Below are positions 17,232 to 28,120 of a stretch of 64,000 nucleotides of DNA, piece by piece. Each line of letters begins with the position of its first letter. Position 1 is the stretch's first letter. Position numbers and translations under genes: made by a program. The DNA is from Rhodovulum adriaticum (GTDB taxonomy: Bacteria; Pseudomonadota; Alphaproteobacteria; Rhodobacterales; Rhodobacteraceae). The stretch lies in the NCBI RefSeq assembly GCF_004345735.1, contig NZ_SLXL01000001.1:319876-383875 (forward strand), given 5' to 3'. The notes beneath the pieces are model-generated. The model had not been told where the DNA came from. It made no database searches and was given only the letters and a program-made list of their open reading frames with translations.

Positions 17232-18917
17232 ATGCCCCATGACGGTCAGGACATGCCCGGCACCGACAGCGCCCTCCTCCCCGACCTGCTGACGCTGACC
17301 AAGGCAGCCATCGCCCCGGTCGATACGGTTCTGCAGGCCGCCCGCACCACCCTGCGCGCCCAGGTGGTGGAGGGCGACCGGGTGTCCGGCAAGCTGGTCG
17401 AGGCCCACCAGACCGCCGCCCACGGGCTGGCCTGGCTGGCGACCTATGCGCAGGCGCTGACCCAGATGCAGGCCTGGGCCGAACGGCTACAGGCCGAGGG
17501 CAAGTTCGGCGAGGTCGAACAACTACTGCACCAGATCGCCTTTGGCGAATACCTGGCTCAGATCGCCGGCGGCATCCCGATGAGCCAGGGCGAAATCGTC
17601 CGCCTGCGCGATATCGGCCTCGATGGCGATGCGGTCCACGCGTTCTACACCGACGCGGTCAGCACCCTGATCGGCGGCGGCAACACCCCCGCTGCGCGCG
17701 CCCGGCTGGTCACGCTGATGCAAGAGCAGGCCGCCAACGTCACCGTCGGCGCCACCGGCCTGGAAGATGAGCTGGAGATGATCCGCGAACAGTTCCGCCG
17801 CTTTGCCGTGGACCGCGTGGAACCCAATGCGCACGAATGGCACCTCAAGGACGAACTGATCCCGATGGAAATCATCGAGGAGATGGCCGAACTGGGCGTC
17901 TTTGGCCTGACCATCCCCGAGGAATATGGCGGGTTCGGCCTGTCCAAGGCGTCGATGTGCGTGGTGTCCGAGGAACTGTCGCGCGGCTATATCGGCGTGG
18001 GGTCGCTGGGCACCCGTTCCGAAATCGCGGCCGAGCTGATCCTGTGCGGCGGCACAGAGGAACAGAAGCATAACTGGCTGCCGAAACTGGCCAGCGCCGA
18101 AATCCTGCCCACCGCCGTCTTTACCGAACCCAACACCGGGTCGGACCTGGGCGCCCTTCGCACCCGCGCGGTCAAGGTGGGCGACGATTACGAGGTGACC
18201 GGCAACAAGACCTGGATCACCCACGCCGCGCGTACCCATGTGATGACGCTGCTGGCACGCACCGATCCCGACACGACCGACTACAAGGGCCTGTCGATGT
18301 TCCTGGCCGAAAAGACGCCGGGCACCGACGAAAACCCCTTCCCGACCGAGGGCATGACCGGCGGCGAGATCGAGGTGCTGGGCTATCGCGGCATGAAGGA
18401 ATACGAACTCGGCTTCGACAAGTTCAAGGTCAAGGGCGAGAACCTGCTTGGCGGGGTCGAGGGGCAGGGCTTCAAGCAGCTGATGCAGACCTTTGAATCG
18501 GCCCGCATCCAGACCGCGGCCCGCGCCATCGGCGTGGCGCAATCGGCGCTGGACGTGGGCATGCAATACGCCCAGGACCGCAAGCAGTTCGGCAAACCGC
18601 TGATCGCCTTCCCGCGGGTCGCCGACAAGCTGGCGATGATGGCCGTGGAAATCATGGTGGCGCGCCAACTGACCTATTTCTCGGCCTGGGAAAAGGACAA
18701 CGACCGCCGTTGCGACCTGGAGGCCGGGATGGCCAAACTGCTGGGCGCGCGCGTGGCCTGGGCCTGCGCCGATAACGGGTTGCAGATCCACGGCGGCAAC
18801 GGCTTTGCGCTGGAATACAGCATCAGCCGCATCCTGTGCGACGCCCGCATCCTGAACATCTTTGAGGGTGCCGCAGAGATCCAGGCGCAAGTGATCGCAC
18901 GGCGCATCCTCGGCTGA
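17232..18917 (+). CDS. mcd: (2S)-methylsuccinyl-CoA dehydrogenase
   Basis: 561 residues from ATG at 17232, which follows AAGGAGATAT. The length is the key: ordinary acyl-CoA dehydrogenases have about 380 residues, whereas the methylsuccinyl-CoA enzyme of the ethylmalonyl-CoA pathway carries an N-terminal extension of about 160-170 residues, seen here (residues 1-170, helical, alanine-rich). The ACAD body follows: EEYGGFGLSKASMCVVSEELSR, FTEPNTGSDLGALRTRAV, WITHAARTHVMTLLAR, YAQDRKQFGKPLIAFP, and the terminal QIHGGNGFALEYSISRIL...EGAAEIQ. It oxidises (2S)-methylsuccinyl-CoA to mesaconyl-CoA with FAD, passing electrons to ETF, during growth on acetate or other C2 units. Other pathway genes are outside the window. 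Confidence 0.88.
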   Translation: MPHDGQDMPGTDSALLPDLLTLTKAAIAPVDTVLQAARTTLRAQVVEGDRVSGKLVEAHQTAAHGLAWLATYAQALTQMQAWAERLQAEGKFGEVEQLLHQIAFGEYLAQIAGGIPMSQGEIVRLRDIGLDGDAVHAFYTDAVSTLIGGGNTPAARARLVTLMQEQAANVTVGATGLEDELEMIREQFRRFAVDRVEPNAHEWHLKDELIPMEIIEEMAELGVFGLTIPEEYGGFGLSKASMCVVSEELSRGYIGVGSLGTRSEIAAELILCGGTEEQKHNWLPKLASAEILPTAVFTEPNTGSDLGALRTRAVKVGDDYEVTGNKTWITHAARTHVMTLLARTDPDTTDYKGLSMFLAEKTPGTDENPFPTEGMTGGEIEVLGYRGMKEYELGFDKFKVKGENLLGGVEGQGFKQLMQTFESARIQTAARAIGVAQSALDVGMQYAQDRKQFGKPLIAFPRVADKLAMMAVEIMVARQLTYFSAWEKDNDRRCDLEAGMAKLLGARVAWACADNGLQIHGGNGFALEYSISRILCDARILNIFEGAAEIQAQVIARRILG

Positions 18918-18935
18918 TCGCCGGACATAACGCTG

Positions 18936-18965
18936 ACGCCCCGGCCACTGCGCCGGGGCGTTTTC
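18936..18965 (+). terminator. intrinsic terminator after mcd
   Basis: ACGCCCCGGC (18936-18945) pairs perfectly with GCCGGGGCGT (18952-18961), loop CACTGC, followed by TTTT. It serves mcd and lies directly against the end of the convergent recO gene. Confidence 0.85.
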
Positions 18966-18967
18966 CC

Positions 18968-19696
18968 TTACAACACCCGCGCCAACACCGCCACCAGCCG
19001 CCCGCGCGCAGCGGGCAAGGGGCGATCCCCCAACGCGGGCGCCAGCCACTTTTCCAGGAAATGGCCCGTGGTGCGCAGGCCCTCGGCAATCTCTTCGCCC
19101 CGCACCGGCCCCTGCCCCAACAGGCAGGGCGGCAAGGGCAACAGCCGGTCCGCCCAATCCCCGGCGCCCGCCGCACTGACCGCCCGGCCCGATTTCGGCG
19201 AGACATACACCAGATCGTCCCGACTGCCCGTCACCGCGCAGACCGACAGATCCAGCCCAAAGCCCATTTCCTCCAACAACGCCAGTTCCCACCGCAGATA
19301 GGCCAGCGGCCAGGCCTCTGCATGCGCCAGCAAATCCAGCATCGTCATGGACCGGGCATAAAGCGCGGGGTGCGCCTCGCGCTCTGGCAGGGCAAAGGAC
19401 AACAGCGCCGTCACCGCGTTCAACCCGGCCAGCGCGGCCCGGTCTCCCATCAAACCGCCCGCGCGCCCGCGCAGCGGCTCGACCGTGTAGCTGCCCAGAT
19501 GCTCCTCCAGCCGCGCGCGCCAGGTCACGGCCAGCTGCGTGCCCGGCTGCAACACCGGCGCCATCCGCCGCCCAGCGCCGCCCCGCACCACGCCCAGATG
19601 CCGGCCATGGCGGGCGGTAAACACCTCGACGATGGCAGAGCTTTCGCCATGGGCCCGCGTGGCCAGAACCGCCCCTTCATCCTGCCACTCGATCAT
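18968..19696 (-). CDS. recO: DNA repair protein RecO
   Basis: 242 residues from ATG at 19696 ([18 protein letters not shown]). The N-terminal OB fold is evident ([20 protein letters not shown]), followed by the helical domain with the usual leucine-rich segments ([38 protein letters not shown]). RecO works with RecR to load RecA on SSB-coated gaps and promotes annealing. The four-Cys zinc site found in some RecO proteins is not complete here. It lies 136 bases downstream of asd on the same strand; the gap contains a hairpin and the 21-nt repeat, so cotranscription is doubtful. In many Rhodobacterales recO is near era, but here the two are about 20 kb apart. Confidence 0.93.
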   Translation of the reverse strand: MIEWQDEGAVLATRAHGESSAIVEVFTARHGRHLGVVRGGAGRRMAPVLQPGTQLAVTWRARLEEHLGSYTVEPLRGRAGGLMGDRAALAGLNAVTALLSFALPEREAHPALYARSMTMLDLLAHAEAWPLAYLRWELALLEEMGFGLDLSVCAVTGSRDDLVYVSPKSGRAVSAAGAGDWADRLLPLPPCLLGQGPVRGEEIAEGLRTTGHFLEKWLAPALGDRPLPAARGRLVAVLARVL

Positions 19697-19708
19697 CGCG
19701 CCCCCTAC

Positions 19709-19754
19709 TTCTTCTTGGCCCAAATACCCGGGGGTCCGGGGGCGCAGCCCCCGG
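19709..19754 (-). repeat. hairpin plus 21-nt repeat between asd and recO
   Basis: On the minus strand a hairpin (CCGGGGGC / GCCCCCGG, 19736-19754) is followed by GGGTATTTGGGCCAAGAAGAA (19729-19709). The same 21-nt motif occurs at 41420-41440, 41451-41471 and 44776-44796. The arrangement of GC hairpin then T-containing tail, downstream of asd, suggests a terminator-associated repeat. Confidence 0.8.
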
Positions 19755-19832
19755 CGGGTCGGCCCGGCGTCAGCCGGGGCGAAACGAAAAACCCGGCACG
19801 GGTTTTCCGGGGCAGCAGGCCGGGTGCGCGGC

Positions 19833-20855
19833 TTAGCCCTTCTTCAGCACCTCACGGCCCAGCAGTTCGGCGATCTGCACCGCGTTCAGGGCCGCGCCCT
19901 TGCGCAGGTTATCGCTGACGCACCAGATGTTAAGGCCGTTGTCGATGGTGGAATCCTGGCGGATGCGGCTGATGAAGGTGGCGAAATCGCCCACGCATTC
20001 GGCCGGCGTGACATAGCCGCCATCCTCGCGCTTATCCACGACCATGATGCCGGGGGCCTCTCGCAGGATGTCGCGGGCCTCGTCCTCGTCCAGGAAATCC
20101 TCGAACTCGATATTGATCGCCTCGGAATGGCCGACGAAAACCGGCACGCGCACGCAGGTCGCGGTCAGCTTGATCTTGGGGTCGATGATCTTTTTCGTCT
20201 CGGCGACCATCTTCCACTCTTCCTTGGTGGACCCGTCGTCAAGGAACACGTCGATATGCGGGATCACGTTGAACGCGATCTGCTTGGGGTAGACAGACGG
20301 CTCCACCTCCTGGCCCGGCACATACATGCCCTTGGTCTGCAGCCACAGCTCGTCCATCGCGTCCTTGCCCGAGCCGGAAACCGATTGGTACGTGGACACC
20401 ACCACCCGCTTGATCGTGGCGCGGTCGTGCAGGGGCTTCAGCGCCACCACCATCTGCGCGGTCGAGCAGTTGGGGTTCGCGATGATGTTCTTCTTGGCAT
20501 AGCCGTGGATCGCGCCGGGGTTCACCTCGGGCACGATCAGCGGAACGTCCGGGTCGTAGCGGTAGAGCGACGAGTTGTCGATCACCACGCAGCCCGCCGC
20601 TGCCGCCTTGGGGGCGTATTCCTTGGTCGGGCCGGACCCGATGGCGAACAGCGCAATATCCCAGCCGGTGAAATCGAAGGTGTCCAGATCCTGGGTTTTC
20701 ACTGTCTGGTCGCCAAAGCTGCATTCGGTGCCCAGCGACCGGCGCGAGGCCAGCGCGGCGATCTCGTCCACCGGGAACTGGCGCTCGGCCAGGATGTTCA
20801 GCATTTCGCGGCCCACATTGCCCGTGGCGCCGACGACGGCGACCTTGTAACCCAT
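19833..20855 (-). CDS. asd: aspartate-semialdehyde dehydrogenase
   Basis: 340 residues. It reduces aspartyl phosphate to aspartate semialdehyde with NADPH, the branch point for Lys/DAP, Met and Thr. The NADP motif [20 protein letters not shown] is at the N-terminus, the catalytic Cys130 in [17 protein letters not shown], and the [18 protein letters not shown] and [17 protein letters not shown] stretches are intact. It belongs with dapD in the same pathway, though 18 kb apart. The ATG at 20855 has AGGAGCC upstream. A hairpin-repeat element follows the gene. Confidence 0.96.
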   Translation of the reverse strand: MGYKVAVVGATGNVGREMLNILAERQFPVDEIAALASRRSLGTECSFGDQTVKTQDLDTFDFTGWDIALFAIGSGPTKEYAPKAAAAGCVVIDNSSLYRYDPDVPLIVPEVNPGAIHGYAKKNIIANPNCSTAQMVVALKPLHDRATIKRVVVSTYQSVSGSGKDAMDELWLQTKGMYVPGQEVEPSVYPKQIAFNVIPHIDVFLDDGSTKEEWKMVAETKKIIDPKIKLTATCVRVPVFVGHSEAINIEFEDFLDEDEARDILREAPGIMVVDKREDGGYVTPAECVGDFATFISRIRQDSTIDNGLNIWCVSDNLRKGAALNAVQIAELLGREVLKKG

Positions 20856-20930
20856 CGGGTTGGCTCCTTTGACGTCGGATGAATGTCAGCGCGCAGCCAT
20901 ACAGCAAAGGCGCGCGGGGCGAAAGGGGCG

Positions 20931-22058
20931 TCAGCGGCGCGCGGCGGCCAGTGTGGCCGCCAGGCGGTCGGCGTCTATGGTCACGCTGCCATCCGGGTGT
21001 TCGCGCACGCGGGGGTAATAGACCCGGTCCAGATACGTCATGAAGGCCGCGCGCAGCCCGGAATCGAAGGACAGCGCGCCCGGATCGGTCAGCACCTGCG
21101 CCAGCGCCTGTTCGGATTGCGCCGACGTCACCAGCCCAGGCAGGGCAAAGAACGCCTGCCCCAGCACCACCACCGGCTTGTCGTGAAAGAACGCCTGCAA
21201 CCCCATGGACGAGTTGATCGTCAGCACGCCCCGCGAGGCGGCAAGCTGGGCGAAACTGTCGGTGGCGTTGTCCACCACGATCCGCCCGCCGCTGTCGGCC
21301 ACGGCGCGCGCCAGCGCATCGGCCAACGAGGTCCGGGCCGAGGGGTGTTCCTTGACCCGGATATGCCAGCCGGCGGGCAGGGCGTGCGCATGGCAGGCCA
21401 GCGCCGCGATCATGCCCTGCACGCTGCCGACCCAGCCGGAAAACAGGGTGATCTGGCTGTCATTGGGCACCTGCAACGGGCAGAACAGGAACTCGCCCGC
21501 GCCGGTCAGCGACCCGCCGCCTTGGCCGACATCCCCCCGGCGCGAGGCGCGCGCGGTCAGGTTCTGGCCCAGGGCGCGCCAGCCCTCGCCCTGCCGGTCG
21601 GGGGCCTCGGCCGCCCAGGCGCGATAGAAACCGGGATCGCGCGGCAGGCTATTTTGCGCGTTCACCCCCTGCGGGTCCAGCGTGATCCGACCCGGAAACG
21701 GTGCCAGCTCGGCATAAAGGCGCCCGGCACCCGCGTCCCGCGCCCCCTGCATGAAGGCCCGGCGCGATCCGGTCAGCCCGTTCCAGCAAACCGCCAGCCG
21801 GTCGGGGTGACGGGTGAAATAGCGCCGCGACCAGTTGTATTGCGCCGCGATCAGCGCGCGTTTCAGTGCGCGCCCCAGCCGCCCCCTTGGCTGACGCTTG
21901 GCCACGGCCAGCGCGGCATCGGCGCGGGCGGCGGTTTCGGGAAAGCCGCGAAAGGACAGCCCGATAAAGGGCAGCCGCACCCCCCCGCCCGCCGCCTGCG
22001 CGACGGCGCGGAACACCGCGTCCTTGCGCCGGGTCCATCCGGCCAGCCAGGCGATCAT
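20931..22058 (-). CDS. capsular polysaccharide export/Kdo-transfer protein, KpsS-like
   Basis: 375 residues from ATG at 22058 (MIAWLAGWTRRKDAV); an in-frame ATG at 22124 would add 22 residues and no ribosome site decides between them. Recognisable features of the KpsS/KpsC (LipB) family are FCPLQVPNDSQITLFSGW at about residues 165-185, WHIRVKEHPSAR, and TINSSMGLQAFFHDKPVVVLGQAFF, where a conserved Ser/Gly/Leu motif binds the nucleotide-sugar side. KpsS adds beta-Kdo units to the lipid anchor of group 2 capsules. No other capsule gene is next to it, so it may be an isolated paralogue. It ends 75 bases before asd on the same strand. Confidence 0.82.
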   Translation of the reverse strand: MIAWLAGWTRRKDAVFRAVAQAAGGGVRLPFIGLSFRGFPETAARADAALAVAKRQPRGRLGRALKRALIAAQYNWSRRYFTRHPDRLAVCWNGLTGSRRAFMQGARDAGAGRLYAELAPFPGRITLDPQGVNAQNSLPRDPGFYRAWAAEAPDRQGEGWRALGQNLTARASRRGDVGQGGGSLTGAGEFLFCPLQVPNDSQITLFSGWVGSVQGMIAALACHAHALPAGWHIRVKEHPSARTSLADALARAVADSGGRIVVDNATDSFAQLAASRGVLTINSSMGLQAFFHDKPVVVLGQAFFALPGLVTSAQSEQALAQVLTDPGALSFDSGLRAAFMTYLDRVYYPRVREHPDGSVTIDADRLAATLAAARR

Positions 22059-22230
22059 GCCGGTATGTCCGGTGCTGTGGGGGGCATCGTCATCTCCGCT
22101 TCGGTCCGCCCCGGCATAGCGCAAGCGGGGCGGACGGGGAAAGCGGGAACAGCCGGAACGCCACCGCCCCTTGCAACCGCTCGCGCGGGCATCGAAACTG
22201 GGTGCCTGTCCTCATGCCAAAGCCTGTTTC

Positions 22231-23295
22231 ATGCCCCTGACCCCGCCTTTCGGACACCTGGCCCATGCAGCCCTGATCTATGGCGGTGCGCTGGTCAGCG
22301 GGCTGGTGGCGCATCGGATCGGGTTTCCGCTGCCCTGGATGCTGGGGGCGATGGTGTTTGCCGCCGGGGTCCGGCTGGCGGACCGGCCCGTCGCGATCCC
22401 GGTGCAGACGCGCCAGATCGGACAGGTTCTGGTGGCCGCGTCGGTGGGCCTGTCCTTTACCCCGGAGGCGGTGGCCGCGATGGGCAGCATGCTGGGGGCG
22501 ATGCTGGCCTCGGCCGCGCTGACCGTGGTGATCGGGTTCGTGGTGGCCGCCGCGCTGATGCGGCTGGCGCGGGTGGATGTGATTACCGCGGTGCTGTCCT
22601 CTATCCCGATGGGGCCGGTGGAAAGCGCGGTATTGGCCCAGACCCACGGGGTGGCGCCGGGGCCTGTGGTGTTTGCCCAGACCCTGCGGATCACCGCGCT
22701 GGTAATCGTGATCCCGCCCACCATCGTCGCGCTGGACGGCACCGTCCGCGATCCCGTCGCCGTGCTGGCCCGGACGGAATGGAACCTGCACGGCGCCGCC
22801 CTGCTGGCGCTGGCGGGGATCGGCGGGGCCCTGGTCGCCCGGCGGCTGCGCATCGCCAACCCCTTCTTCGTGGGGGCGCTTGGCGGGGCCGCGCTGGCCG
22901 CGGCGCTCAGCCTGCCGATCACCGCCTTTCCCTATCCGGTGCTGGTGCTGGCGCAGGTGTTCCTGGGGGTCTGGCTGGGCGCGGTGTTCGACCGCGACCT
23001 GTTGCGCCGGGCCCGCGGTTTCGTTCCGGCGGCGGTGGTGTCGTCGCTGTTGCTGACGGTTCTGTGCGCCGGGATGGGGCTGGGCCTGGCGGGGCTGAGC
23101 GGCCAGCCCGGCCCGGTGATGGTGCTGGCCACCGCACCGGGCAGCGTCACGGAAATGGCGCTGACCGCCAAGATCCTGCAAGAGGGGCTGGCGCTGGTCA
23201 CCGCCTTTCACCTGGTGCGGATCTTTGTCATCATCCCCAATGCGGGCCGCATCATCGGCCTGACCGCGCGGCTGGTGGGGCGGCGGGGCGATTAG
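22231..23295 (+). CDS. AbrB-family (MpaA/AimB-like) multi-span membrane protein
   Basis: 354 residues from ATG at 22231; an ATG 60 bases upstream is in frame, and the start is uncertain for lack of a clear ribosome site. About ten to eleven spans in two similar halves: [23 protein letters not shown] near residue 25, and [25 protein letters not shown] near residue 210. The intervening [18 protein letters not shown] and [17 protein letters not shown] are the duplicated 'PGG' motifs of PF05145. The family name comes from a mis-association with AbrB regulators; it is a membrane protein of unknown transport function, not a DNA-binding factor. The stop codon overlaps the stop of the convergent oxoprolinase gene. 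Confidence 0.85.
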   Translation: MPLTPPFGHLAHAALIYGGALVSGLVAHRIGFPLPWMLGAMVFAAGVRLADRPVAIPVQTRQIGQVLVAASVGLSFTPEAVAAMGSMLGAMLASAALTVVIGFVVAAALMRLARVDVITAVLSSIPMGPVESAVLAQTHGVAPGPVVFAQTLRITALVIVIPPTIVALDGTVRDPVAVLARTEWNLHGAALLALAGIGGALVARRLRIANPFFVGALGGAALAAALSLPITAFPYPVLVLAQVFLGVWLGAVFDRDLLRRARGFVPAAVVSSLLLTVLCAGMGLGLAGLSGQPGPVMVLATAPGSVTEMALTAKILQEGLALVTAFHLVRIFVIIPNAGRIIGLTARLVGRRGD

Positions 23296-26200
23296 CCCGC
23301 GCCATAGCCCCCGGCGGTGGGCGTAACCACCACCACCGCGTCGCCCGCGCCCATATGGGTCTGGTCGCAGGCGGCCAGTTCCTCGACCCTGCCATCGGCG
23401 CGGTGCACCTCTGTCCGGCCGACCCGGCCGGAACCGCCCCCCATCAGACCCTGCGGCGCGCGGCGGCGGTGCGAGGACAGGATCGCCAGGCCCATCTCCT
23501 CAAGAAACCGGATGCGCCGCGTGGTGCCGTCGCCTGCGGACCATTTGCCCTGCCCGCCGGACCCTGCATCGATGCGGAATTCCTCCAGCATCACGGGGTA
23601 GCGCAGTTCCAGGATTTCCGGGTCGGTCAGGCGCGAGTTGGTCATGTGCACATGCACCCCGTCCGTGCCGTCAAAGCCGCGCCCGTCATTCATCCGCCCC
23701 GCCGGGCTGCCGGAACACAGGGTTTCGTAATACTGGTGCCGGGCGTTGCCAAAGGTCAGGTTGTTCATCGTGCCCTGGCTGTTGGCGATGGCGCCCAACG
23801 CGCCGAACAGCGCGTTGGTCACGTGCTGGCTGGTTTCCACGTTCCCGGCGACCACGGCGGCGGGGTATTCGGGGGCCAGCATGCAGCCCTTGGGAATCAC
23901 GATCTTCACCGGGCGCAGGCACCCGGCATTCATCGGGATGGGCGATTCCACCATGACACGGAAGACATACAGGACGGCGGCCCGCGTCACAGGTTCCGGC
24001 GCGTTGAAGTTGTTGGCCTGCGACGGCGAGGTGCCGGTGAAATCGACCGTCACCCCCTGCCGGTCGTCATCCACCGTGACTCTTACCCGGATCACCTGGC
24101 CGGTATCGGTGGGGTATTCGTATTCCCCATCCGACAGCCGCCCGATCACGCGGGCGACCTCGGCCGCAGCATTGTCCTGCACGTGGCCCATATAGGCCTG
24201 CACCACCTCGATGCCGAAGCCCTCGATCATCCGGCGCAACTCTGCCACACCACGCGCGTTCGCCGCCACCTGCGCCTTCAGGTCCGCAATGTTCTGATCG
24301 GGGTTGCGGCAGGGCCAGGGGTGATCGGTCAGCAGATCGCGCAGCGCCCCCTCGCGAAAGCGGCCATCCTCGACCAGCAGGAAATTGTCGATCAGCACGC
24401 CCTCTTCGTCCACTTTCGTGGCCAAGGGCGTCATCGAGCCGGGCGCGACGCCGCCCACATCCGCATGGTGCCCGCGCGAGGCCACCCAGAACAGGATGTC
24501 CTCTCCGGCCTCGTCGAAAACCGGCGTGACCACGGTGATGTCGGGCAGGTGCGTGCCGCCGTTATAGGGCGCGTTCAGGGCATAGACGTCGCCGGGTTTC
24601 ACCCGATCCCCGTTCAGCCGGATCACCGTTTCGACGGAGCGGTCCATCGACCCCAGATGCACCGGCATATGCGGCGCGTTGGCGACCAGCGCGCCGGTCG
24701 CGTCGAACACCGCGCAGGAAAAATCCAGCCGTTCCTTGATGTTCACCGACCGGGCGGTCTTTTGCAGGGCCACGCCCATCTGTTCGGCGATGTTCATGAA
24801 GAGGTTGTTGAACACCTCCAGCAGCACCGGGTCGGCCTCTGTCCCCAGGGCGTGATCGCGGGCGGCGGCCTGAACGCGGGTCATCAGGATGTGGTCATGC
24901 GCCGTGACACGCGCGCGCCAGCCGGGTTCGACGACCACGGTCTGGTTCGGCTCAATCACCAGGGCGGGGCCGGTTATGGCGCGGCCCGGCGTCAGGTGTT
25001 CGCGCCGCACCACGGCGGCATCCTGCCACTGCCCGCCGGAAAAGACCGGCACATGGGCCTCTGCCTGCGCCTCGCCCTCGTCGGTGTCGGCGGTATCCTC
25101 GGTGCCTGCGGCGGACTCGGCGGCCATGCCCTCGATCTCGGCGGCCTCGACAATCAGGGGGGCGTCGGGGTCGGTAAAGCCGAACTCGGCCAGGTGCGCG
25201 GCCTCGAATTCCGCGCGCGCGGCTTGGGCATCGCCCGACCACAGCACGGGCAGGGCGGTGTCGGTGCCCGCATAGCGCAGGAACAGGCGCGGGGTCAGGG
25301 TGGTGCCCTGGGCCGGCACGCCCTGGGCGGCCAGCGCCTGCGTCACGTCGTGTTCCAGGCGCGACAGCGCCGTGTCGATGCCGGGCAGCGCGTCGTCGTC
25401 GAACCGCACCTCCAGCCCCTGCTGGCGGGCCTCTGTCACGCGGGCCAGGCCGATGCCATAGGCCGAAAGCAGCCCTGACAGCGGATGGATCAGCACCCGC
25501 GTCATCCCCAAGGCATCGGCCACCAGGCAGGCATGCTGCCCCCCTGCCCCGCCAAAGGCGTTCAGCAGGTATTTCGTCACATCATGCCCGCGCTGAACGC
25601 TGATCTTCTTGATCGCGTTCGCCATGTTTTCGACGGCGATGCGCAGGAACCCCTCTGCCACCTCTTCGGCGCTTTTGCCCTCTTGCTCGGCGATCTTGGC
25701 AAAGCGGGCGGCCACGGCCTCGCGGTCCAGCGGCTGATCCTGGTCTGGGCCAAAGATCGGCGGGAAGTAATCGGGGTTCAGCTTGCCCAGCATCACGTTG
25801 GCATCGGTCACCGTCAGCGGCCCGCCGCGCCGGTAGCAGGCCGGGCCGGGATCGGCCCCGGCGCTGTCCGGCCCCACGCGGAACCGCCCCGGATCGGCAT
25901 GCAGGATAGACCCGCCCCCGGCGGCCACCGTATGGACCCGCAGCATCGGCGCGCGCATCCGCACGCCCGCCACCTGGGTTTCGAACGCGCGCTCGAAGCT
26001 GCCGTCGAAATGCGCGACATCTGTTGAGGTGCCGCCCATGTCGAACCCGATCACATGGTCATGCCCGGCGATCTGCCCCGTGCGCGCCATGCCCACGACG
26101 CCACCCGCAGGGCCGGACAGGATCGCGTCGCGCCCCTTGAACCTATCGGCGGCGGTCAGCCCCCCCGACGACATCATGAATTGCAGCGTCGGCCCCGGTT

Positions 26201-26936
26201 CATCGGGCGGCGTGGCGCCCAGCGCGCCCGCCACCCGTTCGACATAGCGCGACAGGATCGGCGTCAGGTAGGCATCCACCACCGTGGTATCCCCGCGCCC
26301 CACCAGCTTGATCAGCGGAGAGGCCTCGTGGCTGACCGACACCTGCCCGAACCCCGCCGCGCGGGCGGCCTGGGCCAGCATCTGTTCATGCGCGGGCGCG
26401 GTCCAGGCGTGCATCAGGACGATGGCCACCGCGTCGATGCCGTCTGCGCGCGCCTTGGTCAGGGCCTCGGCCACGGTGGCGGGGTCCAGCGGGCGTTCCA
26501 CCGTGCCATCGGCGCGCACGCGTTCATCCACCTCGACCACCCGATCATACAGCTGTTCGGGCAGCACGATGTCCTTGGCAAAGATGTCGGGCCGGTCCTG
26601 ATAGCCGATGCGCAGTGCATCGCGGAAGCCGCGGGTAATCAGCAGCAGCGTCCGGTCGCCCTTGCGTTCCAGCAGGGCGTTGGTGGCAACGGTCGTGCCC
26701 ATGCGCACGGTGCCCACCCGATCCGCAGGGATTGTGCCGCCCGTTTTCACCGCCAGGAATCGCCGGATGCCCTCGATCGCGGCGTCGTCGTAAACGCCGG
26801 GATTCTCGGACAAAAGCTTCATCGCCGCGATGCGCCCACCGGGGTCGCGGCCGATCACGTCGGTAAAGGTGCCGCCCCGGTCAATCCAGAAATCCCAGCG
26901 GCCGGGGGCGTTCCCCTGATCGTTCTGCACAGTCAT
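23292..26936 (-). CDS. hydantoinase/5-oxoprolinase, HyuA-HyuB fusion
   Basis: 1214 residues. The N-terminal half is HyuA-like ([54 protein letters not shown] near residue 305; [29 protein letters not shown]). The C-terminal half from about residue 700 is HyuB-like ([80 protein letters not shown]). This single-chain arrangement is that of ATP-dependent 5-oxoprolinase, which opens 5-oxoproline to glutamate; hydantoins are an alternative substrate. It is transcribed divergently from a TRAP transporter, with a 148-base shared control region. An acidic Ala/Glu/Asp-rich insert ([20 protein letters not shown], about residue 620) looks like a linker. Confidence 0.9.
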   Translation of the reverse strand: MTVQNDQGNAPGRWDFWIDRGGTFTDVIGRDPGGRIAAMKLLSENPGVYDDAAIEGIRRFLAVKTGGTIPADRVGTVRMGTTVATNALLERKGDRTLLLITRGFRDALRIGYQDRPDIFAKDIVLPEQLYDRVVEVDERVRADGTVERPLDPATVAEALTKARADGIDAVAIVLMHAWTAPAHEQMLAQAARAAGFGQVSVSHEASPLIKLVGRGDTTVVDAYLTPILSRYVERVAGALGATPPDEPGPTLQFMMSSGGLTAADRFKGRDAILSGPAGGVVGMARTGQIAGHDHVIGFDMGGTSTDVAHFDGSFERAFETQVAGVRMRAPMLRVHTVAAGGGSILHADPGRFRVGPDSAGADPGPACYRRGGPLTVTDANVMLGKLNPDYFPPIFGPDQDQPLDREAVAARFAKIAEQEGKSAEEVAEGFLRIAVENMANAIKKISVQRGHDVTKYLLNAFGGAGGQHACLVADALGMTRVLIHPLSGLLSAYGIGLARVTEARQQGLEVRFDDDALPGIDTALSRLEHDVTQALAAQGVPAQGTTLTPRLFLRYAGTDTALPVLWSGDAQAARAEFEAAHLAEFGFTDPDAPLIVEAAEIEGMAAESAAGTEDTADTDEGEAQAEAHVPVFSGGQWQDAAVVRREHLTPGRAITGPALVIEPNQTVVVEPGWRARVTAHDHILMTRVQAAARDHALGTEADPVLLEVFNNLFMNIAEQMGVALQKTARSVNIKERLDFSCAVFDATGALVANAPHMPVHLGSMDRSVETVIRLNGDRVKPGDVYALNAPYNGGTHLPDITVVTPVFDEAGEDILFWVASRGHHADVGGVAPGSMTPLATKVDEEGVLIDNFLLVEDGRFREGALRDLLTDHPWPCRNPDQNIADLKAQVAANARGVAELRRMIEGFGIEVVQAYMGHVQDNAAAEVARVIGRLSDGEYEYPTDTGQVIRVRVTVDDDRQGVTVDFTGTSPSQANNFNAPEPVTRAAVLYVFRVMVESPIPMNAGCLRPVKIVIPKGCMLAPEYPAAVVAGNVETSQHVTNALFGALGAIANSQGTMNNLTFGNARHQYYETLCSGSPAGRMNDGRGFDGTDGVHVHMTNSRLTDPEILELRYPVMLEEFRIDAGSGGQGKWSAGDGTTRRIRFLEEMGLAILSSHRRRAPQGLMGGGSGRVGRTEVHRADGRVEELAACDQTHMGAGDAVVVVTPTAGGYGAG

Positions 26937-26965
26937 TCAGCACCCCTTTGCCCCGGCTTTTCCCT

Positions 26966-26987
26966 TGTTTGACAGTTTGTTGACAAA
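26966..26987. promoter_or_regulatory. possible operator/-35 region between oxoprolinase and TRAP genes
   Basis: TTGTTTGACAG is followed at once by TTTGTTGACAAA. The second part is a perfect TTTGT-TG-ACAAA palindrome (26976-26987), the type bound by GntR-family regulators, and TTGACA occurs twice (26969-26974, 26980-26985). It lies in the 148-base divergent region. No regulator gene is adjacent. Confidence 0.4.
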
Positions 26988-27084
26988 AGCAGGGGGGCTG
27001 GTCAACCTGCCCCTGCGGTCCAAGGGCGGCGGGTCCGCAAAGATAATGACAGGCTGCCCGGAAAACCAACAGGGAACGAAAACA

Positions 27085-28068
27085 ATGACATTTCCGATGC
27101 TGAAACCGCTGGCCGGCGCGCTGGTCGCCGCCGCGTTCGCCCTGCCGGCGCAGGCGACAAGCTGGGACATGCCCACCCCCTATGGCGACAGCGTGTTCCA
27201 CACCCAGAACATCACCCAGTTCGCCCAGGACGTGGCCACGGCCACCGATGGCGAACTGGACATCACCGTGCATTCCGCAGGCTCGCTGTTCGCGCACCCG
27301 GAAATCAAGGATGCGGTGCGCCGGGGCCTGGCCCCCATCGGCGAAACCCTGATGTCGCGGCTGGCGAATGAGGATCCGATCTTTGCCGTGGATTCCATCC
27401 CCTTCCTGGCCAGCAGCTATGACGAGGCCCGCGCGCTGTGGGCTGCCTCGCGCCCGCTGGTCGAGGAAAAGCTGGCCGCCCAGGGTCTGACGCTGCTCTT
27501 TGCCGTGCCGTGGCCGGGGCAAAGCATCTATACCAAGGCGCCGATCAACTCGACCGCCGATCTGCAGGGCGCCGCCTTCCGGGCCTACAACACCGCGACG
27601 GAACGGCTGGCCCAACTGATGGGCGCGGTGCCGACGCAGGTGGAAACCGGCGATATTCCCACCGCCTTTGCCACGGGTCGGGTGGCGGCGATGATTACCT
27701 CGCCCTCGACCGGCGTGTCCTCGCAGGCGTGGGATTTCACCACGCATTACACCGACACCCAGGCCTGGCTGCCCAAGAACATGGTCGTGGTGAACACCCG
27801 CGCCCTGGACGCCCTGCCCGAGGATCAGCGCGCCGCGCTGATGGAGGCCGCAGCGACTGCCGAGGCCCGCGGCTGGGAGATGTCGGCCGCCGAAACCGCG
27901 TCCAAGATGGCGACGCTGGTGGAAAACGGCATGACCGTTTCCGAACCCTCGGCCACGCTGGCCGCTGAACTGGCAGAGATCGGCGAGACCATGACCGCCG
28001 AGTGGCTGGAGGCCGCAGGCGCCGAAGGGGCCACCGTGGTCGAGGCCTATAGCGACACGATGCAATAA
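27085..28068 (+). CDS. TRAP transporter substrate-binding protein, DctP family
   Basis: 327 residues from ATG at 27085, preceded by AGGGAACG. The signal peptide is MTFPMLKPLAGALVAAAFAL with cleavage after AQA. The mature protein has the DctP pattern: ITVHSAGSLFAHPEIKDAVRRGLAPIGE, FAVPWPGQSIYTKAPINSTADLQGAAFRAYN with the substrate-carboxylate Arg in FRAYN, and VAAMITSPSTGVSSQAWDF. It captures an organic acid or similar anion in the periplasm for the DctQM pair encoded downstream. The divergent oxoprolinase suggests, but does not prove, a pyroglutamate- or hydantoin-like ligand. Confidence 0.92.
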   Translation: MTFPMLKPLAGALVAAAFALPAQATSWDMPTPYGDSVFHTQNITQFAQDVATATDGELDITVHSAGSLFAHPEIKDAVRRGLAPIGETLMSRLANEDPIFAVDSIPFLASSYDEARALWAASRPLVEEKLAAQGLTLLFAVPWPGQSIYTKAPINSTADLQGAAFRAYNTATERLAQLMGAVPTQVETGDIPTAFATGRVAAMITSPSTGVSSQAWDFTTHYTDTQAWLPKNMVVVNTRALDALPEDQRAALMEAAATAEARGWEMSAAETASKMATLVENGMTVSEPSATLAAELAEIGETMTAEWLEAAGAEGATVVEAYSDTMQ

Positions 28069-28120
28069 GGATTGCGGGCGGGGCGTTATCGGCGCCCCGC
28101 CCCTGCAACGGGGGCATCCC

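Noticed and set aside
22231-23295. Annotation as an AbrB transcriptional regulator
   Set aside because: The sequence is a polytopic membrane protein without a DNA-binding domain; the name is historical.
26976-26987. Palindrome read as a proven promoter for dctP
   Set aside because: Two TTGACA hexamers exist, but no convincing -10 follows at 16-18 bases, so only an operator-type candidate is kept.
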